This document shows, in pieces, positions 1 through 11,390 of a DNA stretch of 64,000 nucleotides. Location: positions 101,916,220 to 101,980,219 of the forward strand of contig NC_053392.1 of the NCBI RefSeq assembly GCF_905171765.1. Direction: 5' to 3'. Position numbers and translations under genes: made by a program. This DNA is from Bufo bufo. Lineage: Eukaryota; Chordata; Amphibia; Anura; Bufonidae. Position 1 is the stretch's first letter. Each line of letters opens with the position of its first letter. Below the pieces are notes generated by a model. It was given only the letters and a program-made list of their open reading frames with translations. It did not search any database and was not told the origin of the DNA.

Positions 1-2174
1 TGAAAGATTGAAATTTTTGTCCCAAGTTAGCGGAACGGGAGACTTTGTGAGAAAAAAATTAAAAATATCAATTTCCGCTAACTTGTGCAAAAAAAAAAAA
101 AATTCTATGAACTCGCCATGCCCCTCATTAAATACCTTGGGGTGTCTTATTTCCAAAATGGGGTCACATGTGGGGTATTTATACTGCCCTGGCATTCTAG
201 GGGCCCCAAAGCGTGAGAAGAAGTCTGGTATCCAAATGTCTAAAAATGCCCTCCTAAAAGGAATTTGGGCACCTTTGCGCATCTAGGCTGCAAAAAAGTG
301 TCACACATCTGGTATCGCCGTACTCAGGAGAAGTTGGGGAATGTGTTTTGGGGTGTCATTTTACATATACCCATGCTGGGTGAGAGAAATATCTTGGTCA
401 AATGCTAACTTTGTATAAAAAAATGGGAAAAGTTGTCTTTTGCCAAGATATTTCTCTCACCCAGCAAGGGTATATGTAAAATGACACCCCAAAACACATT
501 CCCCAACTTCTCCTGAATACGGCGATACCACATGTGTGACACTTTTTTGCAGCCTAGGTGGGCAAAGGGGCCCATATTCCAAAGAGCACCTTTAGGATTT
601 CACAGGTCATTTACCTACTTACCACACATTAGGGCCCCTGGAAAATGCCAGGGCAGTATAACTACCCCACAAGTGACCCCATTTTGGAAAGAAGACACCC
701 CAAGGTATTCCGTGAGGGGCATGGCGAGTTCCTAGAATTTTTTATTTTTTGTCACAAGTTAGTGGAAAATGATGATTTTTTTTTTTTTTTTTTTTTCATA
801 CAAAGTCTCATATTCCACTAACTTGTGACAAAAAATAAAAACTTCCATGAACTCACTATGCCCATCAGCGAATACCTTGGGGTCTCTTCTTTCCAAAATG
901 TGGTCACTTGTGGGGTAGTTATACTGCCCTGGCATTCTAGGGGCCCAAATGTGTGGTAAGGAGTTTGAAATCAAATTCTGTAAAAAATGACCTGTGAAAT
1001 CCGAAAGGTGCTCTTTGGAATATGGGCCCCTTTGCCCACCTAGGCTGCAAAAAAGTGTCACACATCTGGTATCTCCGTACTCAGGAGAAGGTGGTGAATG
1101 TGTTTTGGGGTGTCATTTTACATATACCCATGCTGGGTGAGAGAAATATCTTGGCAAAAGACAACTTTTCCCATTTTTTTATACAAAGTTGGCATTTGAC
1201 CAAGATATTTATCTCACCCAGCATGGGTATATGTAAAAAGACACCCCAAAACACATTCCCCACCTTCTCCTGAGTACGGAGATACCAGATGTGTGACACT
1301 TTTTTGCAGCCTAGGTGGGCAAAGGGGCCCATATTCCAAAGAGCACCTTTCGGATTTCACAGGTCATTTTTTACAGAATTTGATTTCAAACTCCTTACCA
1401 CACATTTGGGCCCCTAGAATGCCAGGGCAGTATAACTACCCCACAAGTGACCCCATTTTGGAAAGAAGAGACCCCAAGGTATTTCGTGATGGGCATAGTG
1501 AGTTCATAGAAGTTTTTATTTTTTGTCACAAGTTAGTGGAATATGAGACTTTGTAAGAAAAAAAAATAAAAAATCATCATTTTCCGCTAACTTGTGACAA
1601 AAAATAAAAAGTTCTATGAACTCACTATGCCCATCAGCGAATACCTTAGGGTGTGTACTTTCCGAAATGGGGTCATTTGTGGGGTGTTTGTACTGTCTGG
1701 CCATTGTAGAACCTCAGGAAACATGACAGGCGCTCAGAAAGTCAGAGCTGCTTCAAAAAGCGGAAATTCACATTTTTGTACCATAGTTTGTAAACGCTAT
1801 AACTTTTACCCAAACCATTTTTTTTTTACCCAAACATTTTTTTTTTATCAAAGACATGTAGAACTATAAATTTAGAGCAAAATTTCTATATGGATGTCGT
1901 TTTTTTTGCAAAATTTTACAACTGAAAGTGAAAAATGTCATTTTTTTGCAAAAAAATCGTTAAATTTCGATTAATAACAAAAAAAGTAAAAATGTCAGCA
2001 GCAATGAAATACCACCAAATAAAAGCTCTATTAGTGAGAAGAAAAGGAGGTAAAATTCATTTGGGTGGTAAGTTGCATGACCGAGCAATAAACGGTGAAA
2101 GTAGTGTAGGTCAGAAGTGTAAAAAGTGGCCTGGTCTTTCAGGGTGTTTAAGCACTGGGGGCTGAAGTGGTTAA
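1..2174 (+). mobile_element. piggyBac family A copy 1, right-hand part (starts before the window)
   Basis: The segment ends in ...GGCTGAAGTGGTTAA at 2171-2174 and is almost the same as the right-hand part of the copy at 57915-62808. It has no transposase. It is built of alternating hairpins: one type is centred near 420 and 1170 (arms with CACCCAGCATGGGTATATG), the other near 790 and 1565 (arms with CTAACTTGTGACAAAAAATA). The repeat unit is about 755 bp and two units are present. The final ~300 bp (1870-2174) are a unique terminal region. It abuts a Tc1-type end at 2175, so it probably inserted into that element at TTAA. Confidence 0.75.
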
Positions 2175-2406
2175 GGACATTACATCAAAGTTGGATCAGC
2201 CTGTAGTGTGTTTTTCCACTTTTGAGTGTGACTCCAAATCCAGACCTCCATGGGTTAAAAAATTTGATTTCCATTTTTTAATTTTTGTGTGATTTTGTTG
2301 TCCGCACATTCAACTATGTAAAGAACAAAGTATTTCAGAAAAATATTTAATTAATTCAGATCTAGGATGTGTTATTTTTGTGTTCCCTTTATTATTTTGA
2401 GCAGTG
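2175..2406 (+). mobile_element. Right end of a Tc1-like transposon
   Basis: The segment ends in TTTGAGCAGTG followed by TA (2407-2408), a Tc1/mariner terminus and target. The text before it (GTGTTCCCTTTATTATTTTG) resembles the 3' end of a common fish and amphibian Tc1-like family, recalled from memory. The preceding TTAA belongs to piggyBac copy 1, which appears to have inserted just inside this end. The transposase part would be upstream of the window. Confidence 0.5.
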
Positions 2407-4428
2407 TATTTTCTTTCCCCTCAGCAGTTCCAATTCTGTAGGGGTGCACGCAGGTTTACACCGCTGTGCACGGACTGTGCCTGTGATGCATTGTAACCAA
2501 TATCCTGTGTGCACTTTAGCCATATGAGCCCCACTTATATTGTTGCTGCTTATTGTGGGTTACTAGTCCCTCATGATCTGGAGCTCACTCTCTGTTTTTA
2601 ATTTTCTGTAAACACTTCGGTGTTCCCATGATTGCTGCTTTTTGCAATATTTTATCAGTGTATTGTCAATGGATGTTTAATAAAGAATTGATTGATTTAT
2701 AACTACTTGTGTGGTAGCTTTTTGAGCATTATAGGTGACATACGAATAACTCCACGCAAGATATTTATGATATTTATTTTTTGGTGTTTTACGTGGCCTA
2801 GGAGCAGCTCAGCCCCATTCAAGTGAAGATCAAATAAGGGCAGATCACACAGGCATTAGATAGGGAGGAAAACGCTCACAAGGCAATCTGTGGGGAAAGC
2901 AGCATCATCCTAGACACACTGATCCAGTATGTATTGCTGGTAGGGACATGTGCACATGAGAAAAATCTGAAACTAGGAGCTGGTTGTAAATTGATATCAG
3001 GGGGTCTGAAAATGAAGGAAGGTATGAAATTTACAGCCTTAAACTTAGTGCCTCAATTTCTATTCAAGGAAAGAACTAAGTAAAAAACATTTTTTACATG
3101 TCAGAGGCATCCATAGCCTTTAAATACACTCTCTTGCAGGATCCACTATTGCTTTGTAGCCAGGTGTAGTTGGCTTTTTGACAATCCCTTTATGTTAGAA
3201 GAGTCTCCACTGCTAGGAACCCCAACAATCATATCGGACATGTGAACTGCTGCTGCATTCATCCCTGTGGGAGTTCTGGAAGTAGCAGAGTGCTGTACTC
3301 GGCTGTTACCGGAACTCCCGTAGAGATGATAGGAGAGGCATTGTGCATGCTCCATTCCTTTTGGGGGGCTCCAAGCGGTATGGGGTCCCCTTTCTTGTTA
3401 TCAGTGAAGGTCCCAATGGTTGGACCCCCACTGATTTAATAGTTATCCCCTAACCTGTGGCTAGGTGATAACTTGTAACAACCGGAATTCCCCTTTTAAT
3501 GTTGAAATGTTTCTCGCCCCAGAAATTTGGCAGCGCTTTTTATAACCTTGGCAACCGAATGTCCGTATTGCTTGTAATGATGTAACTACACACCAGTGAA
3601 CGTAATGGGCCAGAAGAAAAGAAAACGCTTTTGTTCCTTGCTCTCGCAGCGTTCCTGCTTGGACTCGCTGTACATTTTCCTCTAAATGATGGTGAACTGT
3701 ACTTCAAAATTAGTGGAATCATCTCCGATATTATGACAGGACATAGGACACTGTGCTATGACATTATGTAATATTCAGGACAAACTCCGAGCGCTGACAC
3801 TGACGTGAAGGCTGTCTGCAGAGCTCTGCAGGAACATCACTCATCATCCATCCGTGAATGGCGTGAAACAAAATGTTCAATGCAAATTTATTTTAAGGGG
3901 TTGTCCAGCTTTAAAAAAAATTATAATAATGTAGATAACTGCATATGGGCTGATGTGATGAAAAAAAGTCCATATTCGCCTGTTAACTCCCTAACCACTC
4001 CAGCGCAAATGATCCCATGCTCCCTGTCCAGTTTCTGGACAGGGGTTCACCTCGCACTGAATCAACATTGATCTCATGATTGGCTCTTGTCTATGAGTTA
4101 ATGAAACCAAGTAAAGCTGCAGTATTAAGCAAGGGGGACAGGTCAGCAGTCTAAACTTCCTTTAGGATAAGATTAGGGTTTGTCAGGCCCCCAATAGGCA
4201 AGATGGTTTCCTAGACCATAACTGTTATAGGGTATCCAGTTGGTCAATTACTAATACTGATAATAAAAGGAGATCTGGCAAAAAAGCCACAGCATACAAC
4301 TTTTTAGTATATATTTTTAAAAATTATAGTATTAACTCAATACACTTGTATAGGCATACAGCTGCATAGTTTTAGTGGCACTCTCTTAATACACACACAA
4401 TCTAAATCCTTATTCACACAACTGTTTC
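2407..4428. other. Intronic or intergenic sequence, mostly unassigned
   Basis: No gene is recognised. A polyadenylation-like AATAAAG lies near 2680 in sequence that may be the end of a retroelement. Part of a TTAA MITE with the shared block GGACCCCCACTGAT lies at about 3395-3505, and another half MITE (TTAAGGGGTTGTCCAGC) starts near 3894. A short open stretch at about 3588-3774 (+) encodes a hydrophobic run and is discussed under findings. Confidence 0.4.
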
Positions 4429-4795
4429 TTAAAGGGAACCTGTCACCGGGATTTTGGGTATAGAGCTGAGGACTTGGGTTGCTAGATGGCCGCTAGCACA
4501 TGCACAATACCCAGTCCCCATAGCTCTGTGTGCTTTTATTGTGTAAAAAAAAACGATTTGATACATATGCAAATTAACATAAAAGAGTCATATCTTACTT
4601 GTGTGACCAGAAAAGAGTAATATTTTCAAGCTCTGACTGATCTCAGGTTAATTTGCATATGTATCAAATCGGTTTTTTTACACAATAAAAGCACACAGAG
4701 CTATGGGGACTGGATATTGCGGATGTGCTAGCAGCCATCTAGCAACCCATGTCCTCAGCTCTATACCCAAAATCCTGGTGACAGGTTCCCTTTAA
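4429..4795. repeat. TTAA MITE (AGGGAACCTGTCACC ends)
   Basis: TTAA lies at both ends (4429-4432, 4792-4795) with inverted ends AGGGAACCTGTCACCGGGAT and its near complement. Arms of more than 130 bp pair around a short centre near 4610. The same family is at 10007-10352. The TTAA target and AGGG ends suggest mobilisation by a piggyBac-type transposase (inference). Confidence 0.85.
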
Positions 4796-5249
4796 AGTGT
4801 AACTGTCATTTTGAAGAAAACCAGAGAGCGGTCAGTACAGCCAGCACCATGAGCCCTGTATTCACCGCTCCCCGGTCCTACTGTGTACTAGTCAGCGCTT
4901 CCATAATGAAAGGGCCTATTAGCATTCGCACTATAAAACACACTGCCATTTTCCCACACTTTTGGGGTAAAACAAGTGTGTCTTATGATGCGAGGAATAC
5001 GATAAGTAGTTTTTCATTGACAGTGGGTAGACTAAAGATGCCCATTGAGGTCTATGGGTCCATGATAAAGGACTGACACGACACTGATAGATAATTCGCT
5101 ATTTTCAAAATTAAAATTTCTCCGCTTTTAAGACAGATAATAATACTGCATAAAATAGTTATTACTTTACATTCCTCATATGTCTACTTTATGTTTGCAT
5201 CATTTTGTAAATGTCGTTTATTTTTTCAAGAAGCTCGAATGCTTAGACA
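4796..5249. other. Unassigned; truncated relative of the element at 22935
   Basis: About 4890-5020 matches the right-hand part of the element at 22935-23978 (TTTTCCCACACTT followed by GTGTCTTATGATG). No coding exon was seen. Confidence 0.4.
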
Positions 5250-7926
5250 TTAACCGCCTCAGCTCCCCTAGCTTAAACCACCTTAATGACCAGACCACTT
5301 TTTACAATTCTGCACTACACTACTTTCACGGTTTATTGCTCGGTCATACAACTTATCACCCAAATGAATTTTACCTCCTTTTCTTCTCACTAATAGAGCT
5401 TTCATTTGGTGGTATTTCATTGCTGCTAAGATTTTTCGTTTTTCCGATATTAATCAAAATAGGCCGCAATTTTTTTTTAAAAAGTGTATTTTTAACTTTC
5501 TCTGGTTAAATTGTTCAAATATAATTACATTTCTATACAAGTTTGTGTCAGAATTTATTGTGCTACATGTCTTTGATTAAAAAAAAATCCAATAAGTGTA
5601 TATTTATTGGTTTGCGCAAAAGTTATAGCATTTACAAACTATGGTACAAAAATGTGAATTTCCGCATTTTGAAGCAGCTCTGACTTTCTGAGCACCTGTC
5701 ATGTTTCTTGAGGTGCTAGAATGCCAGGATAGTATAAATACCCCCCAAATGACCCCATTTTAGAAAGAAGACACCCCAAAGTATTCGCGGAGGGGCATGG
5801 TGAGTTCATGTATGATTTAATTTTTTTTCACAAGTTAGCGGAAAATGACAGTTTCTGAGAAAAAAAATAAAATAAATAAGGTTTCCATTTCTGCTAACTT
5901 CTGGCAAAAAAATAAAAAATTCCCACGGACTCACTATGCCCCTCAGTGAAAACCTTTGGGTGTCTACTTTCCGAAATGGGGTCATTTGTGGGGTGTGTTT
6001 ACTGTTCTGGCATTTTGGGCGGGGCTAAATTGTGAGCAACCCTGTAAAGCCTAAAGGTAATCGTTGGACTTTCGGCCCCTTTACGCACCTAGGCTGCAAA
6101 AAAGTGTCACACATGTGGTATCGCCGTACTCAGGAGAGGTAGGGCAATGTGTTTTGGGGTGTATTTTTACATATACCCATGCGGGGTGAGAGAAATATCT
6201 CTAAGTTGTCAATTTACAAAGATATTTCTCTCACCCAGCATGGGTATATGTAAAAAGACACCCCAAAACACATTGCCCTACTTCTCCTGAGTACGGCGAT
6301 ACCACATGTGCGACACTTTTTTGCAGCCAAGATGCGCAAAGGGGCCGAAAGTCCAACGAGTACCTTTTAGGAGGGCATTTTTAGGCATTTGGATTCCAGA
6401 CTTCTTCTCACGCTTTAGGGCCCCTAAAATGCCAGGGCAGTATAAATACCCCACATGTGATCCCATTTTGGAAAGAAGACACCCAAGGTATTCCGTGAGG
6501 GGCATGGCAAGTTCATAGATTTTTTTTTTTTGGCACAAGTTAGCGGAAATTGATTTTTTTAAAGTCTCCCTTTCCGCTAACTTGTGACAAAAAGTTCAAT
6601 CTTTCATGGACTCAATATGCCCCTCAGTGAATACCTTGGGGTGTCTTCTTTCCAAAATGGGGTCATTTGTGGGGTGTTTGTACTGCGGACAAGTCAACAC
6701 GGGCGCCTTCTGTTTTTTGCGCATCCGCGGTTTGCGGACTGCAAAAAACGGCACGGTCGTGTGCATGAGGCCTTATATTGAGCATACGGGTAATGAGATT
6801 TTTTTTTTTTTCGTTCAGCCTCTGGGCTGAAAGAAAAAATGAACGGCACAGATTTCTTCATTCGCATCGATCAATGTGGATGAAAAAATCTCTGCCAAAA
6901 AATTTGCAAAAAAAAAAAAAAGCTGTGATCACTGCGGTGGGGCGGACTGAACGCAAGTGTGCTCACAAGATCAGGCCGGATCAGGCGAACACTGCGTTTT
7001 TTGTAGAGCCTAAGGTGACCCTAATGTACTGATATAGATCTGATTGCGATCAGTCTTGATCATTTACAGATACTATATAGTACTAGTGCTGATTAGCGAC
7101 AGCGATGACTCTAATCAGCAACTAATCAGTGACTGCAGTGCGGTGGGCTGGGCGCTAACTACCTAACAAGTAGCTAACTAACTGGCGGTGATAATGGACC
7201 CTTAGGCCCCATTCACACGTCCGCAATTCTGTTCCGCATTTTGCGGAACGGAATTGCGGACCCATTCATGTCTATGGAGATAGACTTTGTCCCGCTCGGA
7301 TCCGGAATTGCGGATCTGCACTTCCGGGTCCGCACTTCCGTTCCGCAAAAATATAAAACATGTCCTATTCTTGTACGCATATGCGGACAAGAAAAGGCAT
7401 TTTCTATATAGTTCTGCAATGTGCGGATCTGCAAAATCCGCGGATCCGCAAAACACATACGGTCATCTGAATGGAGCCTTACAGGGGGGGGATCAATGAC
7501 AGGGGGGTGATCAGGGAGTCTATATGGGGTGATCAGGGGTTAATAAGGGGTTAATAAGTGACAGGGGGGGTGTAGTGTAGTGCGGTGCTTGGTGCTACTT
7601 ACAGAGCTGCCTGTGTCCTCTGGTGGTCGATTTAAGCAAAAGGGACCACCAGAGGACCAGGTAGCATGTATATCAGACGCTGTTAACAAAATGGCGTCTA
7701 ATATACCTTTCTGATGTTAAAAAAATTGCATCTACAGCCTGCCAGCGAATGATTGCTGCTGGCAGGCTGTAGATCAACTCGTTTACCTCCCGATCCTGGG
7801 AAAGCGCGCTCCTGCGTGCGCGCGTTCACAGGAAGTCTCGCAAGATGACGCGCCGATGCGTGAAGGAGGAATAACCCGGCCGCCGGCAAGACTCATCCCT
7901 GCGTTAGGCGGTCGGGAGGTGGTTAA
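5250..7926 (-). mobile_element. piggyBac family A copy 2, non-autonomous, inverted
   Basis: TTAA borders are at 5250-5253 and 7923-7926. The left end TTAACCGCCTCAGC corresponds to the right end of copies 1 and 4. The right end (GGCGGTCGGGAGGTGGTTAA) is the complement of the left end of copy 4. Inside are one set of the hairpin units (5690-6600), sequence shared with copy 3 (6950-7190, around GATCAGGC...GAACACTGCG), an inserted MITE (7205-7478) and three hairpins (7605-7774). No transposase remains. Confidence 0.8.
7205..7478. repeat. PIF/Harbinger-like MITE inside piggyBac A copy 2
   Basis: Flanked by TTA at 7202-7204 and 7479-7481. The ends GGCCCCATTCACACGTCCGC and CATCTGAATGGAGCC are imperfect inverses, and the interior is palindromic with TCCGCAAAA-type motifs. 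A short derivative of this module is tandemly repeated in copy 4 (58378-59400). Confidence 0.7.
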
Positions 7927-8246
7927 GGGTCCATTCACACGTCCGTGTGTGTTTTGCGGATCCACGGACACCAGCACTTTGCGGACCGCAAATCGCCGGC
8001 ACTTAATAGAAAATGCCTATTCTTGTCCGCAATTGCGGAGAAGAATAACATAGTAACATAGTACATAAGGCCGAAAAAAGACATTTATCCATCCAGTTCG
8101 GCCTGTCATCCTGCAAGTTGATCCAGAGGAAGGCAAAAATAAAAACTGAGGTAGAAGCCAATTTTCCCCACTTTAGGGAGAAAAAAAAATTCCTTCCCGA
8201 CTCCAATCAGGCAATCAGAATAACTCCCTGGATCAACGACCCCTCT

Positions 8247-8843
8247 CTAGTAGCTATAGCCTGTAATATTATTACGCTCTAGAAATACATCCAGGCCCCT
8301 CTTGAATTCCTTTATTGTACTCACCATCACCACCTCCTCAGGCAGAGAGTTCCATAGTCTCACTGCTCTTACCGTAAAGAATCCTTTTCTATGTTTGTGT
8401 ACAAACCTTCTTTCCTCCAGACGCAGAGGATGTCCCCTCGTCACAGTCACAGTCCTGGGGATAAATAGATGATGGGATAGATCTCTGTACTGACCCCTGA
8501 TATATTTATACATAGTAATTAGATCTCCCCTCAGTCGTGTTTTTTCTAAAGTGAATAATTTTGATAATCTTTCAGGGTACTGTAGTTTCCCCATTCCAGT
8601 TATTACTTTAGTTGCCCTCCTCTGGACCCTCTCCAGCTCTGCTATGTCTGCCTTGTTCACTGGAGCCCAGAACTGTACACAGTACTCCATGTGTGGTCTG
8701 ACTAATGATTTGTAAAGTAGTAGGAATATGTTCTCATCACGGGCATCTATGCCCCTTTTGATGCAACCCATTATCTTATTGGCCTTGCAGCAGCTGCCTG
8801 ACACTGGTTTTTGCAGCTTAGTTTGCTGTTTATTATAATTCAT
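8247..8843 (-). pseudogene. LINE ORF2 fragment: region after the reverse transcriptase core
   Basis: A 198-residue open frame. It contains LYKSLVRPHMEYCVQFWAP, LERVQRRATKVI and RRFVHKHRKGFFTVRAVRLWN, characteristic of the C-terminal part of CR1/L2-type LINE polyproteins downstream of the reverse transcriptase core. It ends with TGYSY before the 3' tail. It is part of one LINE copy whose frame is broken upstream by the nested insertion. It has no independent role. Confidence 0.8.
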
Positions 8844-9040
8844 AGATCCTTTTCCATGTCAGTGTTACCGAGTGTTTTACCATTTAGTATGTACGGGTGA
8901 CTTGCATTATTCCTTCCCATGTGCATAACTTTACATTTGTCAGTGTTAAACCTTATCTGCCCAAGACTCTAATCTATCCAGATCCCTCTGTAGTAGTATA
9001 CTGTCCTCTTCAGTGTTAATTACTTTACACAATTTAGTGT

Positions 9041-9394
9041 AACATAGTAATATAGTACATAAGGCCGAAAAAAGACATTTGTCCATCCAGTTCGGCCTGT
9101 TATCCTGCAAGTTGATCCAGAGGAAGGCAAAAAAAAACCCTGTGAGGTAGAAGCCAATTTTCCCCACTTTAGGGGAATAAAAAATACCTTCCCGACTACA
9201 ATCAGGCAATCAGAATAACTCCCTGGATCAACGACCCCTCTCTAGTAGCTATAGCCTGTAATATTATTACTCTCCAGAAATACATCCAGGCCCCTCTTGA
9301 ATTCCTTTATTGTTCTCACCATCACCACCTCCTCAGGCAGAGAGTTCCATAGTCTCACTGCTCTTACCGTAAAGAATCCTTTTCTATGTTTGTG
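9041..9394 (-). mobile_element. Short 5'-truncated LINE copy nested in its own family
   Basis: It repeats 8047-8397 with few differences (3' tail AACATAGTAATATAGTACAT, then CCATCCAGTTCGGCCTG). It ends after TATGTTTGTGT, where the outer LINE resumes. The junction shares GTGT with the target, so either a short target duplication or microhomology is possible. Confidence 0.8.
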
Positions 9395-9936
9395 TCATCT
9401 GCGAAAATTTCTATTTTACTATGCAAGCCTTCTACAAGACCATTAATAAATATATTGAAGAGAATAGGGCCCAATACTGACCCCTGAGGTACCCCACTAG
9501 TGACAGTGACCCAATCTGAGTGTGTACCGTTAATAACCACCCTCTGTTTTCTATCACTCAGCCAGTTACTTACCCACATACAGATGTTTCCCCCCAGTCT
9601 GAGCATTCTCATTTTATATACTAACCTTTTATGTAGTACAGTGTCAAATCCTCTGGAGAAGTCCAGATACAGGACATCCGTTGATTCGCCGCTGTCAAGT
9701 CTAGAACTTACCTCCTCATAGAAACTGATTAAATTAGTTTGGCATGACCGATCCCTCACGAAGCCATGCTGATATGGCGTTATTTGCTTATTTCCGTTGA
9801 GATGCTCGAAGATAGCATCTCTCAGAAAACCTTCAAACAGTTTACCGACAACAGATGTTAAACTTACCGGCCTATAGTTTCCAGGCTCTGTTTTTGGACC
9901 CTTTTTGAATATTGGCACACATTTGCTATGCGCCAA
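9395..9936 (-). pseudogene. LINE reverse transcriptase core fragment
   Basis: The frame encodes the N-side motif GNYRPVSLTSVVGKLFE, the first catalytic block VLYLDFSRGFDTV, then VPQGSVLGPILFNIFIN and the FADD box (EIFADDTNI). All are standard non-LTR reverse transcriptase motifs. Immediately after FADD the reading enters the nested sibling copy and ends. The N-terminal continuation is separated by the MITE at 10007-10352. Usual families read YLDFSKAFDTV, so RG for KA is a divergence. It is non-functional as it stands. Confidence 0.85.
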
Positions 9937-10006
9937 ACCTGTGGGACATTCCCTGTCAGTATAGAGTCCGCAAATATCAGAAATAAGGGTCTGGCTATGA
10001 CATTAC

Positions 10007-10352
10007 TTAAAGGGAACCTGTTACCGGGATTTTTGCTATAGAGCTGAGGACATGGGTTGCTAGATGGCCGCTAGCACATCCACAATACCCAGTCCCCATA
10101 GCTCTGTGCTTTTATTGTGTAAAAAAAACGATTTGATACACATGCAAATTAACCTGAGATGAGTCCTGTATGTGACTCATCTCAGGGACAGGACTCATCT
10201 CAGGTTAATTTGCATATGTATCAAATAGTTTTTTTGACACAATAAAAGCACACAGAGCTATGGGGACTGGGTATTGTGGATGTGCTAGCGGCCATCTAGC
10301 AACCCATGTCCTCAGCTCTATGCCCAAAATCCAGGTGACAGGTTCCCTTTAA
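10007..10352. repeat. TTAA MITE inserted in the LINE
   Basis: TTAA lies at 10007-10010 and 10349-10352, with ends AGGGAACCTGTTACCGGGAT and complement. It has the same arms as 4429-4795 (shared block CTAGATGGCCGCTAGCACAT). It splits the LINE frame, so it is younger than the LINE insertion. Confidence 0.88.
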
Positions 10353-10487
10353 TTCTCTTAGGATACGGGGGTGTATGCCATCTGGTCCTGGTGATTTGTC
10401 TATTTTAATCTTTTTAAGTCGCTGTTGTACTTCTTCCTGGGTCAGACTGGACACTTTTAATGGGGAATTTATTTTTACATTCTGCAT
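10353..10487 (-). pseudogene. LINE reverse transcriptase, N-terminal fragment
   Basis: The minus strand encodes a piece with LTQEEVQQRLKKIKIDKSPG followed by PDGIHPRILREL, the conserved segment before the fingers of CR1/L2 reverse transcriptases. It continues upstream (plus 10488-10600) and stops at the truncation point. It belongs to the same LINE as 9395-9936. Confidence 0.75.
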
Positions 10488-10734
10488 GTCATTTGACAGT
10501 TTATTTTCCTCAGTGAATACAGTGGAGAAAAAAATATTTAACAGCTTTGCTTTCTCCTCGTCGCTCTCTGCGACTCCCCCCTCATTACTCTTTAAAGGGC
10601 CGGAAATGTTCTATTTTTTTCGGGATCGGAATTGCGGACCCGAAAGTGTGGGTCCGCATTTCCGGATCCGGGCAGCATATCGTGCGGCCCCATAGAAATG
10701 AATGGGTCCGCAATTCCGTTCCTTTTTTAAGGAG

Positions 10735-11390
10735 CAGTTCAGTCACTTTGTGGGGCTAACATAGTAGAAACCACCCATGAATGACCCCATTTTAGATATT
10801 ACACCCCTCTAGTTATTCAAAACTGATTTTACAAACTTTGTTAACCCTTTAGGTGTTCCACAAAAATGTAAGCAAAATGGAGGGGAAATTTTTAAATTTC
10901 ATTTTTTTGGTTCAGATTTTCCATTTTATAAATTTTTTCCTGTAACACAACAAGGGTTAACAGCCAAAGAAACCTCAATATTTATTACCCTGATTCTTCA
11001 GTTTACAGGAACACCCCATATGTGGTCGTAACTGCTCCATGACAGGGATGCCCAACCTGCGGCCCTCCAGCTGTTGTAAAACTGCAACTCCCAGCATGTC
11101 CGGACTGCCTACAGCAGGGAATGGTGGGAGTTGTAGTTTTACAACAGCTGGAGGGCCGCAGGTGGAGCATCCTTGCTGTATGGGCACACGGCAGGGCGCA
11201 GAAGAAAAGGATTGGCATATTGTTAACAGAGGGCAGATTTTGCTGGAATGGTGCCATGTCACATTTGAAGAGACCCTGAGGTACCCTGAGAAATAAAACC
11301 CCAAAAAGTGACCTAATTTCGGAAACTACACTCCTCAAGGAATTAATCTAGGAGTGAAGTGAATGCTGTGACCCAACAAGTCTTTTTTAG
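10735..11390. repeat. Fragment of a piggyBac B-type internal repeat
   Basis: It shares the string of blocks seen in the 396-bp array of the piggyBac B element: ACCCTTTAGGTGTTCCACA, then CAAGGGTTAAC, then ACACCCCATATGTGGTCGTAA, then GGCAGATTTTGCTGGA. A hAT MITE (11043-11175) interrupts it. No TTAA borders could be fixed. Confidence 0.6.
11043..11175. repeat. hAT-type MITE with CAGGGATG ends
   Basis: The ends are CAGGGATGCCCAACC and GGAGCATCCTTG, with paired arms CCTCCAGCTGTTGTAAAACT and complement. The arms include CAACTCCCAGCATG. The flanking 8-mers (CTCCATGA, CTGTATGG) match at only five of eight positions, so the target duplication has decayed or is absent. Related copies are at 16228, 20828 and 30950. 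Confidence 0.75.

Larger units (their letters stand above)
8047..10600 (-). mobile_element. CR1/L2-like LINE, 5'-truncated, minus strand
   Basis: The 3' tail on the minus strand is a short repeat, ACTATGTTACTATGTT (plus-strand 8047-8062). Reverse transcriptase pieces follow in 3' to 5' order at 8247-8843, 9395-9936 and 10353-10487. A second, short copy (9041-9394) and a TTAA MITE (10007-10352) interrupt it. On the plus strand ACAATTTAGTGT at 9029-9040 resumes as CATCTGCGAAAATTT at 9396, which shows that the shorter copy is an insertion. The element is 5'-truncated near 10600 and not capable of autonomous movement. Confidence 0.8.
7927..10722. repeat. PIF/Harbinger-like MITE split by a LINE
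   Basis: The left half (7927-8046) starts GGGTCCATTCACACGTCCG directly after the TTAA of piggyBac copy 2. The right half (10601-10722) continues the palindrome with ATTGCGGACC and ATGGGTCCGCAATTCCG. The two halves join logically across the LINE at 8047-10600. The far right end is lost. Confidence 0.55.
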
